A stretch of 64,000 nucleotides of DNA from Methanosarcina sp. UBA293 (GCA_002499445.1 DALS01000056.1:1-64000), one strand, 5' to 3'; counted from the first letter of the stretch, positions 43,519 to 53,909 are shown. The notes: generated by a model from the letters alone, not told the origin. Program-made: numbers and translations.

Positions 43519-43929
43519 TTATCTAACTCCTAAAGTTATTTTACCCTAGAAGGTAGAATCAGGTAAGCTTAATATGGGCAAAGCAAACATAATCGTGCTT
43601 CATAGAGCATATTTTATGAAGTTTGTATGACTGGAAAATTTTTAGACTCCATAAGCTTATTCGCATTAATTCATTGTAATTTTTTAGTGGGTGAACTAAA
43701 TGTATGGTATTTGTAGCCATTTAAATTCTGTAACTATTTCCCTGTTTTTGATTATTAAAAACTTTATGTAGAAAGAATATGGGATATAATGCCCCAACAC
43801 GTATTCAAATAAATAAAAACAGAGAACGTAGAACTTTGCAGTCATGTAAACCGATATAAGTATAGTCCCTAACTCAATGTTTTATACAGAATGAATTATA
43901 TTTCTATACATGGAGAATAAAGAAAATTG
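43519..43929. other. intergenic, no gene seen
   Basis: About 410 bp, AT-rich, without supported coding or structured sequence. Confidence 0.4.
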
Positions 43930-44200
43930 CCACTAATAGGAGAATCTCCTCTGAAGAACTTGATTCTTTAATTAGAAGTGAAAGTATTCAAGAGTACTAA
44001 AAAGGCTTTATTTCATCAAGTTCAGGTGTTTAGGTAACTCTGTAGAAGAGACTCCTAATAAAACAAGAATAACAAAGAAAACAAGATATTATCGGCAGAA
44101 AGAATGGAATCAGACCGGTTATACTACCCCAATTCCAAAATTTAAAGGTGGAAAAAAGCATAAACTTACAGATTTGAAAAGACTTGTGAAACTAGTATGA
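43930..44200 (+). pseudogene. decayed IS630-type transposase N-terminus
   Basis: Conceptual translation gives ISSEELDSLIRSESIQEY in one frame and, after a shift, LYFIKFRCLGNSVEETPNKT then RITKKTRYYRQKEWNQTGYT and PIPKFKGGKKHKLTD in another, ending in TGA at 44198-44200. This is the winged-helix N-terminal part of IS630-family transposases. The catalytic domain is absent and the frame is broken. Confidence 0.6.
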
Positions 44201-44216
44201 CTCAGGCAATTCGAGA

Positions 44217-44230
44217 AATATTTATATAAG
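44217..44230 (+). promoter_or_regulatory. possible nmd3 promoter (TATA box)
   Basis: AAATATTTATATAAG is a TATA-like sequence, but it lies about 310 nt upstream of nmd3. A nearer candidate is ACTATATATTTTTAGAC (about 44260-44276). Confidence 0.3.
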
Positions 44231-44537
44231 ATAAATACTTATTAAGAAAGGTTCAAACTATATATTTTTAGACTAATCTATAATCGATTTACCTGATAAC
44301 TGACGTGACTTTCTGCTGGATTGCGATGCAGGAAATTTGGGGAGCCTGAATACTGAAAGGTAAATTCAGCTATTTTTAAATAACATGAGCAGGCTTAACA
44401 GGTGAATTGCTCAGATTATATTGCAGGAACTTTCTGTCCTGAGAATCTCAAAAATAGTATTCTAGATTATTGATCAAGAAGACTTGTTATTATTAGAAAG
44501 ATAAATACTATTTCAAGAAGACTACAAGTAAGGATTA

Positions 44538-45605
44538 ATGATGAATTTTATCACATGCCCAAGATGCGGCAGAGAATGTAATAGGCTCTTTAACTCGGTT
44601 TGCAGGGATTGTTTTTTTGAGACTTTCAAACTAATTGAATTGCCCCATGTACTTCATGTAAGGATATGTTCAACTTGTGGAGCATATTTTCACAGAGGCC
44701 GGTGGGAAAATATTGGTAATATCGAAGATGTGGTGCTAAAAGCTGTAGAAAATATCCTTTTCATCCACAATGAAGCCGGAGACGTGGAAATCTATCTCGA
44801 GCCCAGGGAGATTACTCCTTATACATATAAAGTGAGAGCCGAAGTCGATGCAATGATCAAGGAAGAACCTGTTCATGCCGAAGCTGAGACCGAGGTAAGG
44901 ATTCAGCGGACAGCCTGTGATATGTGCAGCAGGGAATCCGGAGGATACTTTGAAGCAATTATTCAGATCAGAGCAGCAGGCAGGTTTCCTACTGAAGAAG
45001 AGAAAAGGCGCTGCATGGCTATCGCAAGGGAAACCATGGAGAGCATGAGAAAAAAGGGTGATAGGCTTGCGTTTATAAGCGATGTATTGGAGCAAAAAGA
45101 AGGAATAGACTTTTACATGGGTTCAATGAATGCCAGCAGGCAGATCTGCCGACTAATCACCTCTGAACTTGGAGGCAGCTTTTCCGAATCCCCTACGCTT
45201 GTAGGAATGAAAGATGGGAAGAACCTTTACAGAATTACTTTCTCTTTGCGCCTTCCCGAGTTCAAGCCAGGGGATGTAGTCAGGTTTAGAGGAAAGATTA
45301 TCCAGATCAAGAGTTCAGGAAAAAAAGTTAATGGAATTTCTCTTGAGGACGGCTCAAGATTTATCTCAACTCCTGAGGAACTAAAAGGAGCCGAGAAAGT
45401 AGGAAATATGAGGGATACAGTTTTAACAGTGTTAGTCTCAATAGAAGACAACGCGATTCTGGTACTTGACCCGGAAACTTATGAGACTGTTGCCATAAAG
45501 AAGCCTATGTCTTTCAATGCAGAAGCTGGAAGCGAGATTCCTGTCCTGAAAACCTCGTATGGAATCTTTGCACTCAGTCGTTCCGATAATATACAGGCAA
45601 AATGA
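44538..45605 (+). CDS. nmd3: NMD3 homologue (60S-type ribosome export/biogenesis factor)
   Basis: This 355-aa archaeal NMD3 protein has an N-terminal multi-zinc domain with four CxxC pairs (CPRCGREC, CRDC, CSTCGAYF, CDMCSRESGG) and later beta-domains with LPEFKPGDVVRFRGKIIQIK. In eukaryotes Nmd3 loads onto the large ribosomal subunit; the archaeal role is presumed late ribosome assembly. Start ATG-ATG; the second Met could also serve. It overlaps or abuts the ATP-grasp gene downstream. Confidence 0.9.
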   Translation: MMNFITCPRCGRECNRLFNSVCRDCFFETFKLIELPHVLHVRICSTCGAYFHRGRWENIGNIEDVVLKAVENILFIHNEAGDVEIYLEPREITPYTYKVRAEVDAMIKEEPVHAEAETEVRIQRTACDMCSRESGGYFEAIIQIRAAGRFPTEEEKRRCMAIARETMESMRKKGDRLAFISDVLEQKEGIDFYMGSMNASRQICRLITSELGGSFSESPTLVGMKDGKNLYRITFSLRLPEFKPGDVVRFRGKIIQIKSSGKKVNGISLEDGSRFISTPEELKGAEKVGNMRDTVLTVLVSIEDNAILVLDPETYETVAIKKPMSFNAEAGSEIPVLKTSYGIFALSRSDNIQAK

Positions 45606-45625
45606 AAGATTCAGAAAGAGGAAAT

Positions 45626-46849
45626 ATGCAGAATATCCTTGTAATAGGTTTTAATACCCGGAATGTTGTCTGCTCTGCAAGCCGGGCTGGCTATACGGTC
45701 TGTTCCATAGATGCTTTCTGCGATTTTGACCTGCAGGAATGTGCGCATGCATCGACATTTCTTGAATGCAGAACCGTACAGGAATTGCATCAGCTTGAAG
45801 CTTCCCGGATAAAAGCCCAGATGGCTGAATTCGGACTTGAGTTTGATGCTCTTGTTCCTGGCTCGGGACTGGAAATGCTTGATCATGATGATTTCCCCTG
45901 CCCTGTACTTGCCAGCAGTCCGGATGCTATGCAGAAAGCTTCAGATAAACATTATCTATCAAAGAGGCTTGAAGCCCTTGGAATTCCTCACCCACGCTGC
46001 TATTCCCCGGAAGAACTGGATGCAATAGAATATCCGGTTATGGTTAAACCGATTTCAGGGGGAGGAGGAATTTTCAACCGGGTTGCTAGGAACAGACAGG
46101 AGCTTTTAGCTATCCTCGAAGAATTGAACGGTCTGAACCCTGAGCTTACGGAACAAACTGTTATTATTCAGGAGTTTCTTGAAGGAGTACCCTCAAGCGT
46201 TTCCTTGCTTTCTACAAAAAACGAAGCTCTATCAGTGGCTGTAAATGAACAGTTAATAGGAATATCTTGGCTTTCACGGCTGCCCTTTGCTTATTGTGGA
46301 AATGTAACTCCTTTCAGGACCGATCAAGCTGAGGAAATGGAAGCCCTTGCTGAAGAGCTGGTGCTTGACTTCAAGCTCCTTGGCTCGAACGGAGTAGATT
46401 TCCTGGTTACGGAAAGAGGACCTATAGTACTTGAAATAAACCCAAGATTCCAGGGAAGCCTTGATACGGTTGAGAAAGCGATGAAGATTAACCTTTTTGA
46501 AGCCCATGCAGGTTGCTTCAGAGGAGAACTCCCTGAGAAACCTAAAGCCAATTGTTTTGCTGCAAGAGGAGTAATTTACTCAGAAAGAGAGCTTTTTATA
46601 GACAGAAAGCTCATGGACCTCATTTTGAAAGAAAAAGGCGCTGACATCCCATCCAAGGAAAGTATTATAGAGCCTGATGGACCTCTTACTTCCCTGTTCG
46701 CATGCGCCCCTACTAGGGAAAAAGCAGTCCTATCACTTAAAAGAGGGGTAAATAGAGTAAAGGCTTTTATTGAAAACCAAAAGGAAAAAAATCCGGATTT
46801 AATGGAAAATATAAAAACCCAGGTTAAAATGCTTAATTTTTCTGACTAG
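45626..46849 (+). CDS. ATP-grasp family ligase (COG2232-type)
   Basis: This 407-aa protein (from ATG-45626, with an AGAGGAAAT site) has an N-terminal Rossmann-like domain (MQNILVIGFNTRNVVCSASR) and an ATP-grasp core: YPVMVKPISGGGGIFNRVAR, TVIIQEFLEGVPSSVSLLST and LGSNGVDFLVTERGPIVLEI with the catalytic NPRFQGSL. The family joins a carboxylate to an amine or thiol using ATP; the substrate is unknown. An in-frame ATG at 45602 overlapping the nmd3 stop would add 8 residues. Confidence 0.82.
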   Translation: MQNILVIGFNTRNVVCSASRAGYTVCSIDAFCDFDLQECAHASTFLECRTVQELHQLEASRIKAQMAEFGLEFDALVPGSGLEMLDHDDFPCPVLASSPDAMQKASDKHYLSKRLEALGIPHPRCYSPEELDAIEYPVMVKPISGGGGIFNRVARNRQELLAILEELNGLNPELTEQTVIIQEFLEGVPSSVSLLSTKNEALSVAVNEQLIGISWLSRLPFAYCGNVTPFRTDQAEEMEALAEELVLDFKLLGSNGVDFLVTERGPIVLEINPRFQGSLDTVEKAMKINLFEAHAGCFRGELPEKPKANCFAARGVIYSERELFIDRKLMDLILKEKGADIPSKESIIEPDGPLTSLFACAPTREKAVLSLKRGVNRVKAFIENQKEKNPDLMENIKTQVKMLNFSD

Positions 46850-46932
46850 ACAAAAATTCGGAAGAAAAATTAGAATGTAAATTTTAATACTGGTATGTCC
46901 AATTCATATTGTTTATTTGCGAGGTGAACGTA

Positions 46933-47427
46933 TTGGTTGATATAGATGACAAGGTAATTAGAGGATATCTCGTGAGCCTTGTAGGGGAAGATGGGCTAGA
47001 AATGATAGAAAAAATGCCCGAAGGCGAGGTTACAGATGAGGAAATTGCGGAAAAGACCGGAGTTCTATTGAATACCGTAAGGAGAACTCTCTTCATGTTA
47101 TATGAAAATAAATTCGCAATAGTTGTAAGGGAGAGAGATTCAAATAGTGGGTGGTTAACATATCTCTGGCGCCTGGATTTTTCAGACATAGAGCACCAGC
47201 TTATGAGAGAAAAGAAAAAATTGCTTCGTAACCTGAAGACTCGCCTTGAGTTTGAAGAAAACCATGTTTTCTACACATGTCCTCAGGGTTGCGCTCGCCT
47301 TCTTTTTGACGAGGCTACTGAAACTGAGTTTCTCTGCCCGTTATGTGGAGAAGATCTTGTCTTCTATGACAATTCTTATATTATTGATATCATAAGGAAA
47401 CGTGTAGATGCTCTTAGTTCATCATAA
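46933..47427 (+). CDS. tfe: transcription initiation factor TFE alpha
   Basis: This 164-aa protein has an N-terminal extended winged helix (VTDEEIAEKTGVLLNTVRRT, LFMLYENKFAIVVRERDSNS, GWLTYLWRLD) and a C-terminal zinc ribbon (CPQGCARLLFDE...CPLCGEDL). TFE stabilises the open complex of archaeal RNA polymerase. I choose TTG-46933 behind GAGGTGA; the longer frame from TTG-46909 lacks a site. Its stop meets the GTG of the HD gene (TAAGTG). Confidence 0.93.
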   Translation: MVDIDDKVIRGYLVSLVGEDGLEMIEKMPEGEVTDEEIAEKTGVLLNTVRRTLFMLYENKFAIVVRERDSNSGWLTYLWRLDFSDIEHQLMREKKKLLRNLKTRLEFEENHVFYTCPQGCARLLFDEATETEFLCPLCGEDLVFYDNSYIIDIIRKRVDALSSS

Positions 47428-47949
47428 GTGATCTTCTTGACCACCAAAGCCGAAGCAATAAAGTTGCTTGAGGAAAGTGGATGTGCTCTCAATGTGATCG
47501 AGCACTGTAAGGAAGTTGCATCGCTCGCATTTGAGATTGCAAACAAAGCAAAAGCATCAGGACACGACGTAAATCCTGAACTGGTAGAAGTAGGAGCTCT
47601 TCTGCATGATTTTGGAAGATGTAAAACTCATAAAATCAACCATGCGATAGAAGGATACAGACTGGCCAGAGCCAGAGGTATAGAGCCAGAAATTTCTGAA
47701 ATAATAAAAAGACATATAGGTGCCGGAATCTCTAAAGAAGAAGCAAAAAGTTTAGGGCTTCCTGAGAACGATTACTTCCCGCGGAGCCTTGAAGAAAAAA
47801 TTGTCGCTCATGCGGATAACCTTGTTAAAGAAACGAGTAGGATAACCATAGCTGAGAGAATTGCACTCATGCATAAGCAAGAAATACCTGAAGATGTAAT
47901 TCAGAGGACAAAGAGCCTCGCTGAGGAGATTGAGGAGCTTGTCCGTTAA
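47428..47949 (+). CDS. HD-domain phosphohydrolase (TIGR00295-type)
   Basis: This 173-aa protein has HD-superfamily metal ligands at NVIEHCKEVASLAFEIANKA (His), VEVGALLHDFGRCKTHKINH (His-Asp) and EEKIVAHADNLVKE (Asp). Archaeal TIGR00295 proteins are putative nucleotide or phosphate-ester hydrolases. GTG start directly after tfe implies coupled expression. Confidence 0.85.
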   Translation: MIFLTTKAEAIKLLEESGCALNVIEHCKEVASLAFEIANKAKASGHDVNPELVEVGALLHDFGRCKTHKINHAIEGYRLARARGIEPEISEIIKRHIGAGISKEEAKSLGLPENDYFPRSLEEKIVAHADNLVKETSRITIAERIALMHKQEIPEDVIQRTKSLAEEIEELVR

Positions 47950-48096
47950 ATTTCAGTATTCAGATCAGACTTTCTGATATCATGTAAATCAGATATCAGA
48001 TTTCTTGATGTCATGTAAAAGAAAAAGAGAAGACTATCTTGCTAGATCTCTTTCCGGATTTAAAATTAGATGCATTCAATAAAAGAGAAGGAAAAC

Positions 48097-48107
48097 TTAT
48101 ATATAGC
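48097..48107 (+). promoter_or_regulatory. likely psmB promoter (TATA box)
   Basis: ACTTATATATAGCG is a strong TATA-like box about 125 nt upstream of psmB; initiation near 48132 is expected. Confidence 0.55.
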
Positions 48108-48227
48108 GATATTAATATTGAGATAATGAAGTGCTAAATCCTGCGATTTAAGTTAAAAATCTCACCTCACTAAAACATTTTTTTTAGCGACATTTTCTCA
48201 TTTTTAACTTATTATGAGGGTATGTTT

Positions 48228-48863
48228 ATGGATAATGACAAATATCTAAAGGGCACAACTACCGTAGGAGTAGTTTGTACCGACGGTATCGTGCTCGCAA
48301 GCGAACAGAGAGCCACCATGGGGAATTTTATTGCAAGTAAAACTGCAAAAAAGGTTTATCAGATTGACGACCTTGTTGCAATGACAACTGCCGGTTCGGT
48401 AGGAGATGCCCAGCAACTTGTTCGGCTCGTAAACGTAGAATCACAGCTCTACAAGATGCGCAGAAATGAATCAATGACAATAAAAGGCATCGCAACCTTG
48501 ATGTCAAACTTCTTAAATGCTAATCGTTACTACCCTATGATGGTCCAGCTTCTTATAGGAGGAGTTGACAAGAATGGACCTGGTATCTACTCACTCGATG
48601 CTCTTGGAGGAAGTATAGAAGAAACAAGAATTTCGGCAACGGGTTCTGGTTCGCCCATGGCATATGGAGTGCTTGAAGATCAGTACAGGGAAGATATGAC
48701 TGTAAAGGAAGGTCTTGACCTTGCTATTCGAGCGATCCATAATGCAACTAAAAGGGATTCAGCTTCTGGAGAAAACATCGATGTAGTGGTAATTACTAAG
48801 GAGTCGTTTAAAAGGCTGGACCCAGAAGAAGTAAAGTCCATAAGGGATTCATTAGCTAAATAA
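48228..48863 (+). CDS. psmB: proteasome beta subunit
   Basis: This 211-aa precursor has a nine-residue propeptide (MDNDKYLKG) cleaved before the catalytic Thr of TTTVGVVCTDGIVLASEQRA. Lys and Asp of the active site lie in the following blocks (ASKTAKKVYQI and DALGGSIEETRISATGSGSP). Start ATG-48228 has a GAGGG site; ATG-48222 lies in the site itself. It forms the 20S core with PsmA encoded elsewhere. Confidence 0.96.
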   Translation: MDNDKYLKGTTTVGVVCTDGIVLASEQRATMGNFIASKTAKKVYQIDDLVAMTTAGSVGDAQQLVRLVNVESQLYKMRRNESMTIKGIATLMSNFLNANRYYPMMVQLLIGGVDKNGPGIYSLDALGGSIEETRISATGSGSPMAYGVLEDQYREDMTVKEGLDLAIRAIHNATKRDSASGENIDVVVITKESFKRLDPEEVKSIRDSLAK

Positions 48864-48971
48864 CTTAAATTGTTGGTTTTTTATTTTAAATTAAACTAAC
48901 ATCTTTTTCAACCTACTATTTCTCCAACGTTTACACATTTTTTCATTTTTTGATAAAAAGGAAGATTCTTG

Positions 48972-50885
48972 ATGCCTATTGAAGACGTGCTATTAGACCT
49001 CAAAAATAAAATTGAGAAAAACCTACCAGAAGGAGTTACAATTACCGACGTTGAATTTGAAGGGCCTCAGCTTGTGCTTTATACTGAAGAACCCAGAAAA
49101 TTCGCAGACGATGGGAACATTATTCGTAACCTAGCAAAAGAGATCAGGACGCGGATTGCTATGCGCCCCGATCCAAGGGTACTTGCAACTCCTGAGGACT
49201 CTATTTCTATAATCGAAGAGGTTGTTCCAAAAGAATCCGTAATCTCGAGCTACTATTTTGACCCCGATTCCGGAGAAGTAATTATCGAAGCTGAAAAACC
49301 GGGCCTTGTGATAGGAAAGCATGGAGCTACCCTCAGGGAGATTACAAAGCAAATCGGCTGGATCCCGAAGGTTGTAAGGACTCCTCCTATCAAATCCCGT
49401 ACTGTAAAGAATATTAGAGAATTCATGAGAAACAACCTCAAAGAAAGAAAAGAAATTCTTAAATCCGTGGGGAGGAAGATTCACAAACAATGTACATCAA
49501 AAGACCAGTGGATAAGGATTACATCGCTTGGGGGATGTAAAGAAGTAGGACGGAGCTGTTTCCTGCTCTCAACTCCTGAGTCCAGAATCCTGATTGATTG
49601 TGGAGTCAATGTGGGCTCGGATGAAAACATGACCCCTTACCTGTATGTTCCTGAAGTGTTTCCATTAAACCAGATTGATGCCGTGGTAGTTACTCATGCC
49701 CACTTGGATCATCAGGGTCTTGTTCCTTTGCTTTTTAAATATGGCTATGAGGGGCCTGTGTACTGTACGCCTCCAACAAGGGACCTGATGGTGCTGCTCC
49801 AGCTTGACTATATCGATGTGGCAGCAAAAGAAGGAAAGAAGATACCCTATGAATCAGGCATGATAGCAAAGACTCTAAAACACACCATTCCTCTGGACTA
49901 TGAGGAAGTAACGGATATTGCACCTGACATCAAATTGACTTTCCATAACGCAGGTCACATTCTAGGATCGGCTATTTCCCATTTCCATATAGGAGACGGA
50001 CTTCATAACGTAGTCTTTACTGGAGACTACAAATATGAGAAAACTCGGCTCTTTGATCCTGCTGTTAATAGGTTTCCGAGAGTTGAGACTGTTGTTAGTG
50101 AGGCTACTTATGGGAATTCCAATGCTTTCCAGCCTTCACTTAAAGACGCCGAAAGAAACCTGCAGATGGTAGTTAAGAGTACAGTAGAAAAAGGAGGAAT
50201 ATGCCTTATCCCGGCTTTTGCCGTCGGCCGAAGTCAGGAAGTCATGATTGTACTTGAAGAGTCTATAAGAAAAGGACTGATTCCCGATGTTCCGGTCTAT
50301 CTGGATGGAATGATCTGGGAAGCGACGGCAATCCATGCTACACATCCCGAATATCTGAACAATGACTTGAGAAAGCTGATTTTCCAGAAAGGCCAGAATC
50401 CCTTCCTATCCGAGTGCTTCAGACCTGTTGATTCACATGAGACGCGCCAGAAGATAATTCAGAACCCTCACCCCTGTGTCATCCTCTCGACTTCAGGCAT
50501 GATGAACGGAGGACCTGTCATGGAATATTTCAAAGCTTTCGCCGAAGATCCGCGCAATTCTCTGGTGTTCGTAGGATATCAGGCTGATGGGACAGTCGGA
50601 CGCAGAATCCAGAAAGGATGGAAAGAAATCCCGATGACAGGAAAGGGCGGGACCATTGAAACCATAAAGATGAACATGGATGTCCTAGTTGTTGACGGAT
50701 TCTCAGGTCACTCTGATAGGAGACAGCTTGTGGATTATGTCAAGAGAATGCAGCCCCGCCCAGAAAGGGTGTTCACCATGCATGGGGATGAAAAAGCCTG
50801 TGTAGATCTGGCAAGCTCGGTTTACAAAAAACTGAAGATTGAGACCAGAGCTCTTACAAACCTTGAGACCGTAAGGTTGCTGTGA
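48972..50885 (+). CDS. aCPSF1, KH-domain beta-CASP ribonuclease
   Basis: This 637-aa protein has an N-terminal KH-type region (GLVIGKHGATLREITKQIGW, residues 111-130), a metallo-beta-lactamase domain with THAHLDHQG (241-249) and GDYKYEKTRL, and a beta-CASP domain (FAVGRSQEVMIVLE, STSGMMNGGPVMEYF, GFSGHSDRRQLVDYV, FTMHGDEKACVDLA). aCPSF1 is the archaeal transcription-termination and 3'-end-forming nuclease that acts at U-rich ends. The length is normal. A hairpin terminator follows. Confidence 0.95.
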   Translation: MPIEDVLLDLKNKIEKNLPEGVTITDVEFEGPQLVLYTEEPRKFADDGNIIRNLAKEIRTRIAMRPDPRVLATPEDSISIIEEVVPKESVISSYYFDPDSGEVIIEAEKPGLVIGKHGATLREITKQIGWIPKVVRTPPIKSRTVKNIREFMRNNLKERKEILKSVGRKIHKQCTSKDQWIRITSLGGCKEVGRSCFLLSTPESRILIDCGVNVGSDENMTPYLYVPEVFPLNQIDAVVVTHAHLDHQGLVPLLFKYGYEGPVYCTPPTRDLMVLLQLDYIDVAAKEGKKIPYESGMIAKTLKHTIPLDYEEVTDIAPDIKLTFHNAGHILGSAISHFHIGDGLHNVVFTGDYKYEKTRLFDPAVNRFPRVETVVSEATYGNSNAFQPSLKDAERNLQMVVKSTVEKGGICLIPAFAVGRSQEVMIVLEESIRKGLIPDVPVYLDGMIWEATAIHATHPEYLNNDLRKLIFQKGQNPFLSECFRPVDSHETRQKIIQNPHPCVILSTSGMMNGGPVMEYFKAFAEDPRNSLVFVGYQADGTVGRRIQKGWKEIPMTGKGGTIETIKMNMDVLVVDGFSGHSDRRQLVDYVKRMQPRPERVFTMHGDEKACVDLASSVYKKLKIETRALTNLETVRLL

Positions 50886-50912
50886 CCCCCTTAGGGGCCA
50901 CAATTTTTATTT
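50882..50912 (+). terminator. terminator after aCPSF1
   Basis: GTGACCCCC-TTA-GGGGCCAC is a stem with one mismatch, followed by AATTTTTATTTTT. Confidence 0.6.
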
Positions 50913-50940
50913 TTAAGGAAAAAACAAAAAATAAATATTT

Positions 50941-51603
50941 TTATAATCTGAATGCGTTGGTAGGTTCAAGACTTAGAAGATGTTCCACTAGCTGTTGGTG
51001 ATCTCCTACCACAAGATCTGCCCTGTCAAGCTGCGAGGGCTCTACATATGTGGGAACCCCTATGCAGTAAATTTCAGCTTTTTTTGCAGCTTCTACACCC
51101 AGAACGGCATTTTCTATTATCATGCATTCTTCCCTCTGCACATCCAGGAGTTCTACAGCTTTAAGAAAAGGATCTGGATGGGGCTTTGAATTCTTAATAT
51201 CATCTCCTGTAACCACGATATCAAATATGCCTGGGAAAAGCTGGTCAACGATCTCGTGAACAATAAATCGATCCGAGCCCGAAACTACTGAAAGCAGGAA
51301 ACGAGCTTTAAGGACTTCAAGGCACTCTTTTATTCCATCAAAAGCTTTCAGCTCAAAAATCCGTTTGAATTCCTGCCTGTAGATTGAAGTGATAACCTCA
51401 AAGTTATATGCTTCTGGTTCTTTCCTGGCTTTTTGGATAAGCAGAGGAAGCCCATTTCTGGGATTTGAGCCTTCAATTGCATAAATATCCTTATCCTGAA
51501 TTTCCATGCCCATATCAAGGAAAGCCTTTTTCCAAGCTGCTGCATGAAAGGGCATTGAGTCCACGAGAACGCCATCCATATCGAAAATTAATGCCTTTAT
51601 CAC
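50941..51603 (-). CDS. HAD-superfamily hydrolase (beta-phosphoglucomutase-like)
   Basis: This 220-aa protein (GTG-51603 behind GGAG) has HAD motifs: IFDMDGVLVDS (nucleophile Asp and acid Asp), SVVSGSDRF (motif II), KPHPDPF (motif III Lys) and MIIENAVLGVEAA (motif IV). The helical cap is of the beta-phosphoglucomutase/phosphatase type. The substrate is not predictable. Confidence 0.88.
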   Translation of the reverse strand: MIKALIFDMDGVLVDSMPFHAAAWKKAFLDMGMEIQDKDIYAIEGSNPRNGLPLLIQKARKEPEAYNFEVITSIYRQEFKRIFELKAFDGIKECLEVLKARFLLSVVSGSDRFIVHEIVDQLFPGIFDIVVTGDDIKNSKPHPDPFLKAVELLDVQREECMIIENAVLGVEAAKKAEIYCIGVPTYVEPSQLDRADLVVGDHQQLVEHLLSLEPTNAFRL

Positions 51604-52727
51604 GATTCTGACTCCAAAACAAAAACTTAGCAATTCTTAATAAAATTCCTGGGAATAAATCAACTAGAATTTCTAGTAACTAAGATAATTAAATATTAAT
51701 GAATAAAAGTAAAAGCGGCTTTGAAACCTTAAAGCTTTCCCGGAAAGCTTGAATAGAGTTATAGTTTTAAAATTCTCGGATCTAGTTATAAATTAAAAAT
51801 TATAAATTAAAAATGCCTCCTGCGAGTTCAAAAAATCCTATAAAAACCCAATACGCCTTCCCAGATATAATATGAGTTTACGAATTTAACGCATTTTACG
51901 ATTTATTATTCTATTTGGTTTCAATATACTGTAGTTACAAAAGTGTTTCTAAGGTAATTTCACTGAAAAGATTAATTAGAAATTCCCGAGTGAATAAAAT
52001 TTAGCAAATAACCTTAATTCATCAAAGATTGAATTATAAAAATAAATATTTAACTTTGAATATAAACACTGAAGTTTGGATATAAATATTAAATTATACA
52101 GATAAAAATATTTATATTGATTTAAAAAGATTATTTCAAAAATTATGTAAGATACCAGAACCCTGAAAGATACCGAAAAAGATTTTAAGAGGGGAATTCT
52201 ACTTAAAAGTAATAATATAAACATTCTAATTAAATTAAAAGAATCCCAACTCGAAAGTTTTATCAAAAATCACAGGATTGCAGTTAGCTTCTGAAGTCAA
52301 CAAACATGGCATCAAAAGAATGTAGAAAACAAGATAGAAAATTGCCCTGACTTAGAAAAATAGGAAAGCTTTGCTAAGGGAGAGAAAACTTTCGATAAAA
52401 AAGTAAGCTGATACATATAAACATTTTGGTAGCTCCCACCCTCCACCTTTGAGAATTAAGTATTAAAGGAATTAAAAGAGTGAATATATGAGATTTTTGG
52501 GTGAAATATATAAACTTAATAAACAATTTAGATGTGTTGTTTAAATACACCCGAGATATTTAAGTTTGGTAGAGTGCCAACTTATTAAAGATAACGGAAC
52601 AAAATCTTTGATAAGTTTTAAAAATTATCTCATAACTCAACTCAAATATTAGAAAGGTATGTAACCCCCAATGTAAAGGGTGAGGAGTCAAACAAAACTA
52701 TTAGAAACAAAACCCGAGGGGATAAAA
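51604..52727. other. long AT-rich region upstream of ftsZ
   Basis: More than 1.1 kb without a supported gene. A 96-codon minus-strand frame (52266-51976) is a low-complexity AT artefact. The block GGTAGCTCCCACCCTCCACC (52430-52449) is an isolated pyrimidine-rich patch. Promoter candidates for ftsZ are at the right end. Confidence 0.5.
52504..52516 (+). promoter_or_regulatory. possible ftsZ promoter (TATA box)
   Basis: GAAATATATAAACTTA is a TATA-like box about 220 nt upstream of the ftsZ start; TTTAAATACACCC near 52540 is a second candidate. Confidence 0.4.
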
Positions 52728-53909
52728 TTGCAATCAATAGTACAGGAAGCAATGAAATTCAGCGAAAAAGAGAAGGAGTACCGGAAGAGTTCCTCCTCTG
52801 ATGACGACTTCGAAGAATTCGGGCAACCACGAATCATGATTGTCGGATGCGGGGGTGCAGGGAATAACACTGTAAACCGTCTCTATAACATAGGAATTGA
52901 AGGTGCGGAAACGGTATGTATCAATACTGATAAGCAGCACCTTGACAATGTAAGGGCTGACAAGAAGATTCTCGTGGGAAAAACTCTCACACGAGGACTG
53001 GGTGCAGGTGGTTACCCCGAGACAGGTAAGAAAGCTGCGGAACTTGCAAGGGGGACCCTTGAGGAAGTGCTAAAGGATGTCGACCTGGTTTTCATCACTG
53101 CAGGCTTAGGCGGAGGTACCGGAACAGGAGTTGCTCCTGTAGTCGCCGAAGTGGCAAAGGAACAGGGAGCAATCGTCGTAGGAATGGTCTCAAGCCCCTT
53201 CAGAGTTGAAAGAGCCAGGATTTACAAAGCCGAAGAAGGTCTTGAAGACCTGCGTAGGGCAGCTGACACAGTAATTGTTCTGGACAATAACAGGCTGCTT
53301 AATTACGTGCCAAACCTCCCTATCGATCAGGCTTTTTCCGTAATGGACCAGTTGATTGCCGAGACCGTAAAAGGTATTACAGAGACGATCACAGTGCCCT
53401 CCCTGATAAACCTTGACTATGCCGATATCAGGACTATTATGAGTTGTGGCGGAGTTGCAGTCATGCTTGTAGGTGAGTCAAAAAACCAAGACAAGAGCAC
53501 TGAGGTAGTTCGGACTGCCTTAAACCATCCTCTGCTTGATGTTGACTACAAGGGCGCAACAGGAAGTCTTGTCCATGTAACCGGCGGGCCAGACCTGAGC
53601 CTTAAAGAAGCTGAAGAAATCGCATCCATGCTTACCTATGAACTCTCTTCAAATGCAAATGTCATCTGGGGCGCAAGGATCAGAGAGGACTATGAAGGTA
53701 AGGTCAGGGTAATGGCTATCATGACAGGTGTGCAATCTGCCCAGATTCTGGGACCTCAGGCAGGAGCTGGAATTCTGGAGCCCAGATCCGAAGCTAGCCT
53801 CATTCAGGAAAAAAGATTTGGAAGAATGACAACTGCGGACAGATTCAGAAATACAGCGGGCCCTCTTAGAAAGAAACATGAAGAGTCAATCATTGACTTT
53901 ATAAATTAA
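52728..53909 (+). CDS. ftsZ: cell division protein FtsZ
   Basis: This 393-aa tubulin-like GTPase has the nucleotide-binding IMIVGCGGAGNNTVNRLYN, the tubulin signature GLGGGTGTGVAPVVAE, the T5/T7 region NLDYADIRTIM and a C-terminal domain. A short archaeal tail (KKHEESIIDFIN) could be a partner-binding peptide. I choose TTG-52728 with a GAGGGG site; an earlier in-frame GTG (52680) would add 16 residues. Confidence 0.95.
   Translation: MQSIVQEAMKFSEKEKEYRKSSSSDDDFEEFGQPRIMIVGCGGAGNNTVNRLYNIGIEGAETVCINTDKQHLDNVRADKKILVGKTLTRGLGAGGYPETGKKAAELARGTLEEVLKDVDLVFITAGLGGGTGTGVAPVVAEVAKEQGAIVVGMVSSPFRVERARIYKAEEGLEDLRRAADTVIVLDNNRLLNYVPNLPIDQAFSVMDQLIAETVKGITETITVPSLINLDYADIRTIMSCGGVAVMLVGESKNQDKSTEVVRTALNHPLLDVDYKGATGSLVHVTGGPDLSLKEAEEIASMLTYELSSNANVIWGARIREDYEGKVRVMAIMTGVQSAQILGPQAGAGILEPRSEASLIQEKRFGRMTTADRFRNTAGPLRKKHEESIIDFIN

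Noticed and set aside
51976..52266. 96-codon minus-strand ORF upstream of ftsZ
   Set aside because: Low-complexity AT-rich translation (Phe/Leu/Ile/Tyr), with no ribosome site or family.
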